Source: Pseudomonas alloputida
GTDB lineage: Bacteria > Pseudomonadota > Gammaproteobacteria > Pseudomonadales > Pseudomonadaceae
NCBI RefSeq assembly: GCF_021283545.2
Contig: NZ_CP128540.1
Location: 3,631,501-3,695,500 of the forward strand
Direction of reading: 5' to 3'
Length of the DNA: 64,000 bases
Below the pieces are notes generated by a model. It was not told where the DNA came from and ran no database searches. It was given only the letters and a program-made list of their open reading frames with translations. Below, in pieces: positions 1 through 6,801 of this stretch. Every line of letters starts with the position of its first letter. Position 1 is the stretch's first letter. Both the position numbers and the translations under genes were made by a program.

Positions 1-24
1 TGATGCGTCAAAAAAGGGATTTTC

Positions 25-408
25 ATGTACATCGGCAAAGCCGCCCAGCTGTCGGGCACCACCGTCAAAAGCATCCGCCATTACGAAGAAATCGGCCTGC
101 TACCCCCACCGCAACGCGAAGGCAAGTACCGCATCTACAGCCAGCAAAGCGTAGAGCTGCTGACCTTCATCAAATGCGCTCAGCAACTCGGTTTCAAGCT
201 CAAGGAAATGCAGGCCATTCTGCAGGATCATCGCGGCCAGGAGCTGCCCTGGGATCTGGCCATGCAGGCCATCGATAACAAAAAGCAGGAATTGATGGGG
301 CAGATCCAGGCCTTGCAGCAAGTGCATGACGGCTTGGTTGAGTTTGAGCTGAGCCTCAAGGATGCTCAGATGCAATGCCAGTTCGAACACCTGGAAAAAG
401 CCCGCTGA
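25..408 (+). CDS. MerR-family transcriptional regulator
   Basis: This 127-residue protein has the MerR winged-helix DNA-binding domain at residues 1-70, with the diagnostic helix-turn-helix and wing (IGKAAQLSGTTVKSIRHYEE, then GLLPPPQREGKYRIY). A coiled-coil dimerisation helix (about 75-115) follows. The effector part is very short and lacks the paired metal-binding cysteines of MerR, CueR or ZntR; a single Cys lies near the C-terminus. An AAGGGA ribosome site precedes the ATG. It is convergent with the end of the biosynthetic/export operon. The promoter of that operon, about 15 kb away, has a MerR-type dyad, so this is the best local candidate for its regulator (inference). The ligand is unknown. 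Confidence 0.9.
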   Translation: MYIGKAAQLSGTTVKSIRHYEEIGLLPPPQREGKYRIYSQQSVELLTFIKCAQQLGFKLKEMQAILQDHRGQELPWDLAMQAIDNKKQELMGQIQALQQVHDGLVEFELSLKDAQMQCQFEHLEKAR

Positions 409-427
409 ATCCGCTCCGCCGCCCCTG

Positions 428-454
428 AACGGCCATGGCGCCCGGTGCCGTTTT
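428..454 (+). terminator. Possible terminator after the MerR gene
   Basis: A short ACGGC/GCCGT stem with a GC-rich interior is followed by TTTT. It lies between the convergent MerR and RND genes. The stem is only 5 bp, so this is a weak call. Confidence 0.3.
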
Positions 455-477
455 CAGCACGCAGGCGCCCCGGCGAT

Positions 478-3087
478 TTAGCCTGGCACAGCCCCACCCC
501 CCGGCTGCTCGCCCTCTTGCACTGCTGGCTGCGGCACAATCGAGGCAAAGAACCACGGCGAAATCAGCGTGACCAACAAAATGGTCATGAAGCCGCTGGA
601 TGACAGCGCCAGTATCACCAGTACACCCAGGTCAATGACGGGTTTGTAGGCGGAGAACAGCAGCGCGACAAAGCCCATCGAGAAGATCACGACGTTGACC
701 ACCGTCGAGCGCCCGACGCCCTGCATGGCCGCCAGGATGGCCTCGTCGATCTCGATGCCCTTCTGCACCAGCATCTTGATCCGTGACAGCAGGTGAACGG
801 CGTAATCCACCACGCCCACCACCAGGAACGTCACCAATGTGGTACCGATGTTCAACTCAATATCCAACAGGTACATGCTGCCGTAAACCGTCACCGACGT
901 GGTCAGCAACGTCAGCATGCCGAGGATGCCCAGGCGTACTGACTTGAGCCAGAACATCATCATCAAGGTCACGGCCAGCAACGCCAGCGAGAAGCTCAGC
1001 ACCTGACCCTGGGTGATTTCCTGCAACACCCCGGTCCATATGTACGGCGTACCGGCATGGGTGACCTGCAGGTTGGCCGGTTTGTTGATGGCCAGCCAGG
1101 CGTCTAGTTTATCGAGCATCGCCTGGTAATCGCCCGCCACAGAGGAGGTCATGGTGAACAGCGTCACCGCCTTCGAGTAATCGGCATTGAGCACGTTCTG
1201 CAAGTCAGTGCCGCCACCGTTCTCGAACATCATGATGTGTTGTTCGATGAGCGAGTTGCCATCGACATCGAAGGTCTCCGGTTTGCCGTCATCATCGACC
1301 ACCGTCACCTGCTCCACCGCCTGCGGCACCCGCAGGAAAGCAGGGTTCATGTCGTTGAGCACGAGGTTCATGCGCTTGATGTAGGTCGCCACCGAATAGG
1401 TGTAACTCACGTTCGGCTGGGCCTTGATGAACTGGTCCAGACGGTCGAGGAACTGCACGGTTTCAGTGGTCAGCGCGCCACGCGGAGTCTTGGTGTCGAA
1501 AGCGATCCAGCCCGGCGATGTACCGGCGACTCCGGCCCGGTTGATGAACTCGTCGGACATCCGCACCGGGCTGTCCTTCTTGAAGTAGGCAATGCCCGAG
1601 TCTTCGATATCCACCTTGAACGTGAACACCGTCATCATCGCCAACAACGGAAGGGTCACCAGCAATACCGGCTTGCGCCAGCGAATCAGCCAGGCACAGA
1701 ACACCACCAGATAGTGGGAGATCAGCGACTCTTTCAGTTGCACTTTGCGCGGGACGGCATCTTTGCCCCAGATCGAAATCCACGCCGGAATCAGTAGCAA
1801 CGAGATGATCAGCGCCGCCGTCAGGCCGATGGACATGAACACGCCAAAGTTGCGGATGCTGACAATGTTGTTGGTGGTGGAAATCAGGAACGTCGCAATC
1901 GTCGTGACCGTTGTCAACACTACCGGCGTGACCATCAGGCGCTGGGTTTCACGGTTGGCTTCGCGGAAAGACTTACCCGAATTGAGCTGTTCGTAATACT
2001 CGGCCATGACGTGGATCGCGTCGGCACAACAGATGGTGAACAGGAACACCGGCAAGACACTGGTGAGCAAGTCCATCGGCACCCGCAGCAGCGCCATCAG
2101 GCCAAGGGTCCAGATGGTGCAGAACAGGATATTGAACAGCGGCAGCACCACGCCAAGTGGTTTGCGAAAGAAGAAAACCAGCAGAGAGGTCACCAACAGG
2201 AACACGATCGGGAACAGCATCGCCAGGTCGTGATCGATGATTTCCTGCTGGGCCGCAATGAAGATCGGCATGCCGGCGATGAACACCTCATCGGTGAACT
2301 CCGGGTGGGCGGCCTGGTACTTCGCGATGATCTCGCGGACCTGGTGATAGGCACGCAACTGGGCCTGAGCGTCGTCCTGTTTGGTGCCCAGTTCAGCGAC
2401 GACCATGGCGACTTTCTTGTCCGCCGAGACGACGCCACCGACCATCTGCTCGTTGCCCATGATCTGCGCTTCGACCTTGATCGGGTCCATATCCAGGGCG
2501 TGCAGGGTCTTGTGGATCCACAACTCGCCATCGGCACTCAAACTGATGTTTTCCAGGTCAGCCATCGAGGCCATTTCCTGGATCGGGTTGATCCGCTCGG
2601 CAAGAAAGCTCAAAAACTGCAGGTCATGGCTGTCCCAGTGCCGGGCAATCCCATGGTCGCGCAGCGCTTTGGCGGCAGCGTAATCGTTCTGCGAAAAACC
2701 CTCGGCGAGGATCTGCACCAGCAAACCCTGGGCATCAGGGTCGTCACTGTGCAGGCCGACGATGCGCTGCAGTTCGACACGGTCCTCATCGTTCGCCAGC
2801 ATCAACTGGCGTATGGCCTGGGACAGCTCGAACTGGGCGTTCAGCGACGTGGTGTTGAAGACACTCACGGGGTTGTTCAGCGCCACCATGACCGAGTCAT
2901 AGGTGCCGGTGAACTCGCGCTGCAGATCAATGATCGTCTTGCGCGCCGGGTGAGTGTCCTTGAGCAGATACGGATTGGTGTCCGACATCAGCGCGCCGAG
3001 GGTGTAGGTGAAGTAGGCGGTGATCGCCACCAACACGAACACAATTGCCCGCGCATAGCGCTCGACGAAGTTCAGGTATCTTTCCAT
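478..3087 (-). CDS. RND-superfamily (MMPL-type) exporter
   Basis: An 869-residue inner-membrane protein of the single-subunit RND/MMPL exporter type (COG1033-like). It has one N-terminal membrane helix (about residues 12-32), a large periplasmic loop, a five- to six-helix bundle (about 275-440), then the same pattern again: a helix (about 470-490), a second periplasmic loop, and a final bundle (about 700-855). This two-fold repeat is the family signature. Such proteins export lipids, hopanoids or other hydrophobic molecules, usually by proton antiport. It is the last gene of the operon, 33 bp after the LolA-like gene. With that gene and the DUF1302 gene it forms a commonly co-occurring lipid-export trio. 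Substrate is inferred to be the product of the upstream synthase genes. Confidence 0.85.
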   Translation of the reverse strand: MERYLNFVERYARAIVFVLVAITAYFTYTLGALMSDTNPYLLKDTHPARKTIIDLQREFTGTYDSVMVALNNPVSVFNTTSLNAQFELSQAIRQLMLANDEDRVELQRIVGLHSDDPDAQGLLVQILAEGFSQNDYAAAKALRDHGIARHWDSHDLQFLSFLAERINPIQEMASMADLENISLSADGELWIHKTLHALDMDPIKVEAQIMGNEQMVGGVVSADKKVAMVVAELGTKQDDAQAQLRAYHQVREIIAKYQAAHPEFTDEVFIAGMPIFIAAQQEIIDHDLAMLFPIVFLLVTSLLVFFFRKPLGVVLPLFNILFCTIWTLGLMALLRVPMDLLTSVLPVFLFTICCADAIHVMAEYYEQLNSGKSFREANRETQRLMVTPVVLTTVTTIATFLISTTNNIVSIRNFGVFMSIGLTAALIISLLLIPAWISIWGKDAVPRKVQLKESLISHYLVVFCAWLIRWRKPVLLVTLPLLAMMTVFTFKVDIEDSGIAYFKKDSPVRMSDEFINRAGVAGTSPGWIAFDTKTPRGALTTETVQFLDRLDQFIKAQPNVSYTYSVATYIKRMNLVLNDMNPAFLRVPQAVEQVTVVDDDGKPETFDVDGNSLIEQHIMMFENGGGTDLQNVLNADYSKAVTLFTMTSSVAGDYQAMLDKLDAWLAINKPANLQVTHAGTPYIWTGVLQEITQGQVLSFSLALLAVTLMMMFWLKSVRLGILGMLTLLTTSVTVYGSMYLLDIELNIGTTLVTFLVVGVVDYAVHLLSRIKMLVQKGIEIDEAILAAMQGVGRSTVVNVVIFSMGFVALLFSAYKPVIDLGVLVILALSSSGFMTILLVTLISPWFFASIVPQPAVQEGEQPGGGAVPG

Positions 3088-3120
3088 GAATGAGGGTTCC
3101 AGATGAATCGAGAGCGGCGC

Positions 3121-3957
3121 TTAGCGGGCAGACACGGCGTATTCCGGCAAGTCGCCGGCTTTCAGCCCGCGCTTGATCGCGGTCTGCGTGAACAGGCGGT
3201 CGTCCAGCGCGACGTTGTACTGCAACTGATTGAAGCGCAGCTGAGAGCGCGTACCGGCGATGAAGTCCTCGGTTTCGCTGAAGGTAATGCTGTCGATCTG
3301 GTCGATGGTTTCAGTCTTCAGGGTGCGCATCTGCTTGAACATCACACCTTTTACATCGAAGAAGTCCTGGCGCAGCACCAGTGAGTTCTTCTTGTCAACC
3401 CAGACCTTGAGCTTGTTGTAGCCGGTCTTGGCCAGCACGGCAGGCGTCGCCGGCTCACGCTCGATCACGTAGCAATCGCGGCCCTGCAACTGCTCTTCGC
3501 CAACCAGCGTTTGGCGATAGTCTTCGGCGCGAATCTTGTCGAGGTCGGCATAGGAGTAGTCGCTACCCATGAACGCCCCGCGTTTGTCGGTGGTGGAAAT
3601 CCTTCGGGTCTGTCGGCTGACCGGCAAATACATCCACTGGCTGTCTTCGAGGCCCAGGGCCTCGCGCGGGTTTTCGATGTGGAAGGCGACGTCACGCACA
3701 TCACTTGGCGCGGAGAAATACATGGTGAATTTGTCGCTGTCCGGGTAATCCTTCTGCAGGTAGCTGAACTCGCGGATGCGGCTGTTACCTTGCTTGTCGA
3801 TCAGGATCAGGGACACCTGGGACATGAAGCTCTTGCCGTCATCGCGGTCCCGGGCCTGGCGAATGATGTCGTCGGCCGTGCGTGTTTCAGCTGCCATGGC
3901 GGCAGCGGCGCTCAACAGCAGTGCGCTTACAGTCAGGGTCTTGAAGATGGGCAACAT
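3121..3957 (-). CDS. LolA-like outer-membrane lipoprotein-sorting protein
   Basis: A 278-residue periplasmic protein with a clear signal peptide (MLPIFKTLTVSALLLSAAAAMAA). The mature part resembles the LolA/LolB-like fold family (COG2834), an open beta-barrel that carries acyl chains; a typical segment is REALGLEDSQWMYLPVSRQTRRI written in pieces around residues 110-135. The start at 3957 was chosen because it gives the signal peptide and has AAAGGAAA upstream; the reading frame stays open further upstream but overlaps the DUF1302 gene. Members found beside RND exporters are thought to shuttle lipids across the periplasm. Its position between the exporter and the outer-membrane protein genes fits that role. 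Confidence 0.8.
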   Translation of the reverse strand: MLPIFKTLTVSALLLSAAAAMAAETRTADDIIRQARDRDDGKSFMSQVSLILIDKQGNSRIREFSYLQKDYPDSDKFTMYFSAPSDVRDVAFHIENPREALGLEDSQWMYLPVSRQTRRISTTDKRGAFMGSDYSYADLDKIRAEDYRQTLVGEEQLQGRDCYVIEREPATPAVLAKTGYNKLKVWVDKKNSLVLRQDFFDVKGVMFKQMRTLKTETIDQIDSITFSETEDFIAGTRSQLRFNQLQYNVALDDRLFTQTAIKRGLKAGDLPEYAVSAR

Positions 3958-4007
3958 GGCGATTTCCTTTTCATTGTTTGAGTGGTTCGCACACCGCACC
4001 GGTGTGG

Positions 4008-5291
4008 TCAGAACAGATAACCGGCGGACAAGCGCACCTGATCGCGGTTGTCGTACGCACCGAACTGGCGGTCGGGCTTGCCGAAGAACACATCGACTTC
4101 GAGCCCCAACTTGAGCCAGTCCACCGGTTTGTAGGTGAAGATCCCCTGAACGAAACTGTCGTCCTGCGCTGGCGGCGACATGCCGAATACCAGACGGGTC
4201 TTGAGGCGATCCTGGAACTGCGAGCCTTCGGCAGACACGGTGAACAGGTCGTCGCGTTTGTCCTGGACCATGCCGGGCTGCCAGTCGAGCAGCCGCTGAT
4301 GTTGCCACTGCGTCGAGATCAGCCAGTCCCGCAAGAGGTAATCGACGCCCAGCAGCGACTTGGTCATAGCCGTCTGGTCGCTGCCGTAAGCGCGGTAAGG
4401 ATTGGTGACGCGCCAATTGTCGAAGTAGGCGACTTCACTGCGTACCACGATGCTGTGGCCGGCATCGATGGCCACACCGGCACCGCCCATGGAATAGCGC
4501 GGGAATTGCCGCTCAAGGCGAATCAGGCCCTCTTCGGTCTGGCCTTCGACGGCGTAAACCGGGTCCTGTTGGCGGGCGTTGAGGGCAACGAAGCTGACAT
4601 CCACCGTGCCGACCCGGCCGTTGGCACTGGCGCCGTAACCGAAGCCACTGTGACCGTCATAACCGGGCCGCGAATCGACCACGAACATCTGCGGATCGGG
4701 TGTGGCAAAGATCGGTGCATCGAACTCGCTGCCGACGGCCGGCGCCTGGTTTTTCACAAAGTCAGTGATCACCAGCGCTTCCAGCTCCCACTCGGCGACC
4801 GGCTGCACCAGGCGAATCATCGGCACGGCGATGCGGCTGTCTTCCAACAGACCGATCACACCCTCGCGATAATCCAGCGGGTTGATCTGATCGAGCACCC
4901 GTAATTCATCTGCACGCCCCCACACCACCTGCTGCCAGCCCACCGTCAGCTCGCCGTCACCGACGTAGAGCCCCCAGTAAAGGTGCCGCCAATCGGCAGT
5001 GGCCCGGTAATCGTCCCGGGCTTGCGCGCTGTATGGGTTGTTGCCGTCATAACGGAAGTCATAACGGGCTCGGCCCTTGGCCTTGTAGTAGCCGCTGTCC
5101 CAGGCATCCTCCAGGCTGAACTTGAGGTACACGGCTTTTTGCGTGACCCGGTCGTCACCGTGCAGACGCACGGCCGTGGCAACGCCGATCTCCGCTTCAT
5201 GATGCTCCGGCAACCACTCGGCGATCGCCGCTGGCGGGCCGAGGCTGACCAGCGCGGCCAAAAGGCCGCGGTTCAATCCCAGTCGAGCCAT
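4008..5291 (-). CDS. DUF1302-type outer-membrane protein
   Basis: A 427-residue protein with a signal peptide (about residues 1-24). The body is rich in alternating aromatic/polar beta-strand segments and ends in ...LSAGYLF, a C-terminal aromatic typical of outer-membrane beta-barrels. The segment QQVVWGRADELRVLDQINPL is characteristic of the DUF1302 family. Such proteins often accompany COG1033 RND exporters and LolA-like proteins. Here it precedes the LolA-like gene by 50 bp and follows the SDR gene by 2 bp. Likely role: the outer-membrane step of export for the operon product. Biochemical function of the family is not established to my knowledge. Confidence 0.75.
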   Translation of the reverse strand: MARLGLNRGLLAALVSLGPPAAIAEWLPEHHEAEIGVATAVRLHGDDRVTQKAVYLKFSLEDAWDSGYYKAKGRARYDFRYDGNNPYSAQARDDYRATADWRHLYWGLYVGDGELTVGWQQVVWGRADELRVLDQINPLDYREGVIGLLEDSRIAVPMIRLVQPVAEWELEALVITDFVKNQAPAVGSEFDAPIFATPDPQMFVVDSRPGYDGHSGFGYGASANGRVGTVDVSFVALNARQQDPVYAVEGQTEEGLIRLERQFPRYSMGGAGVAIDAGHSIVVRSEVAYFDNWRVTNPYRAYGSDQTAMTKSLLGVDYLLRDWLISTQWQHQRLLDWQPGMVQDKRDDLFTVSAEGSQFQDRLKTRLVFGMSPPAQDDSFVQGIFTYKPVDWLKLGLEVDVFFGKPDRQFGAYDNRDQVRLSAGYLF

Positions 5292-5293
5292 GG

Positions 5294-6058
5294 CTACATT
5301 CCCAACCCGGCACCGCCGTCGATCATCAGGCTTTGCGCCGTGACACCACTCGCCTGCGGGCTCGCCAGATAACGAACCATGGCCGCCACTTCGTCGCCCT
5401 GAATGAAGCGCCGCAGGGGCAACTTCTTCTTGGCATTGCGCAGGATCTGCTCATGGGTGATCCCGGCGATGCGCGCTTGAGCCGCCAATTCGCCTTGCAG
5501 CATCGGTGTGTCGATCCAGGCGGGCAGGATGGCATTGACGGTGATTCGCCGTGGCGCCAGGTCCAGCGCCAAGGCTTTGGTCATGCCGATGATGCCGTGC
5601 TTGGAGGCGCAGTAAGCGGTGTTGCGGACCTTGCCCGCTCGGCCGAGGATCGACGACATGTTGACGATCCGCCCACCATCCGCCATCAGTGGCAGGCACA
5701 ACGAGGTGACGTAAAAGGTGCCGTTGAGGTTGATCGAAATGACCTTGTGCCAGTTGTCGAGGTCTTCGGGTTCGTTCTCGTCGCAGACCCCGGCGCTGTT
5801 GACCAGCACATCGACAAAGCCGACCCGGTCGGCCAGGCCCTTGAACAGAAGTTGCAGGCTGGCGAGATCGGCGATGTTCGCTTGATGGGTTTCGATACGA
5901 GCGGCAAATTCGCCCTCGGTGACCCACCCCTGCAAGGTTGCCAGATCCCGATCAAGCAAGATCAAAAGGTGCTCGGCCTGGGCTGCAAAACTTTCCGCGA
6001 CGGCGCGGCCAATACCATTGGCCGCGCCGGTAATCACAATCGTGCGTAACTGGCTCAT
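5294..6058 (-). CDS. Short-chain dehydrogenase/reductase
   Basis: A 254-residue classical SDR. The N-terminal cofactor motif is TGAANGIG (residues 10-17), followed by the NSAG motif (about 87-90), the catalytic serine in NMSS, and YCASK containing the catalytic Tyr and Lys. The C-terminal MIDGGAGLGM is also typical. It is closest in feel to 3-hydroxybutyrate dehydrogenase or FabG-like reductases. Its start overlaps the end of the FabG-like gene by 4 bp (ATGA), so the two are probably translationally coupled. With two reductases in one synthase operon, one may act on the ketoacyl chain and the other on a later keto or aldehyde group (inference). Confidence 0.85.
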   Translation of the reverse strand: MSQLRTIVITGAANGIGRAVAESFAAQAEHLLILLDRDLATLQGWVTEGEFAARIETHQANIADLASLQLLFKGLADRVGFVDVLVNSAGVCDENEPEDLDNWHKVISINLNGTFYVTSLCLPLMADGGRIVNMSSILGRAGKVRNTAYCASKHGIIGMTKALALDLAPRRITVNAILPAWIDTPMLQGELAAQARIAGITHEQILRNAKKKLPLRRFIQGDEVAAMVRYLASPQASGVTAQSLMIDGGAGLGM

Positions 6059-6792
6059 GGCATTTTCAATCCGCCGTTGACGGACAGGACTTCGCCCGTG
6101 ATGTACAGGCCGCGCTCGGCCAGATACAGCACCGCGTCGGCAATTTCTTCAGGCCGGGCGAACCGTTTGATCAACAGCCGCGACTGGATTTCCTGCTCAT
6201 GGGCGCCGACCAGGGCTTGGCTCATGTCGGTGCTGACGATGCCGGGCGCCACCGCGTTGACCCGGATGTTGCGCGGCGCCAACTCCACCGCCAGTGCGCG
6301 TGTCAATGCTTCTACACCGCCTTTGGCGGCGGCGTAGTTGCTCTGGCCCTTGCCGGGCTTTTGCGCGGCCACCGAACTGAGGTTGACGATGCACCCGCTG
6401 CGTTGGCGCATCATGCAGGGCAGCACCTGCTGACAGCACAACAACGTGCCGACCAGGTTGGTCTGGATGACCTCGGTGATGTCGTTCAACGATTGCGTGG
6501 CGAGCAAACCGTCACGGGTAATACCGGCGTTGTTGACCAACGAGTCGATACGCTCGAAACGTTGCTCGACCCGTTCAAAAAACGCCTGAATGCTCGGCGC
6601 TTCCTTGACATCACACTGCACGGCCAGGCAGTCCCGGCCGAGCCCTTCGACCTGCGCCTGCAAGGCAGCGGCTGACGCCTCGTCACGGACATAACTGAAG
6701 GCAACCTGATAACCCGCGCCGGCCAGGGCCAGCACGATGGACTTGCCAATGCCGCGACTGCCGCCGGTCACGACAGCTATTTTCTGAGTCAT
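6055..6792 (-). CDS. 3-oxoacyl-ACP reductase (FabG-like)
   Basis: A 245-residue SDR with TGGSRGIG (residues 9-16), NNAG (about 88-91), NLSS and YAAAKGG catalytic motifs, and the C-terminal SVNGGLKMP. Length and motifs match FabG, which reduces 3-ketoacyl-ACP to 3-hydroxyacyl-ACP with NADPH. It is probably the dedicated ketoreductase of the cluster. No dehydratase, enoyl reductase, malonyltransferase or phosphopantetheinyl transferase gene is present in the operon, so those steps would have to be borrowed from primary fatty-acid synthesis or be absent. Confidence 0.85.
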   Translation of the reverse strand: MTQKIAVVTGGSRGIGKSIVLALAGAGYQVAFSYVRDEASAAALQAQVEGLGRDCLAVQCDVKEAPSIQAFFERVEQRFERIDSLVNNAGITRDGLLATQSLNDITEVIQTNLVGTLLCCQQVLPCMMRQRSGCIVNLSSVAAQKPGKGQSNYAAAKGGVEALTRALAVELAPRNIRVNAVAPGIVSTDMSQALVGAHEQEIQSRLLIKRFARPEEIADAVLYLAERGLYITGEVLSVNGGLKMP

Positions 6793-6801
6793 GACCGCTC
6801 C

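Noticed and set aside
3121..4416. A longer version of the LolA-like protein (431 residues).
   Set aside because: The extra N-terminal part overlaps the DUF1302 gene, has no family character and would bury the clear signal peptide.
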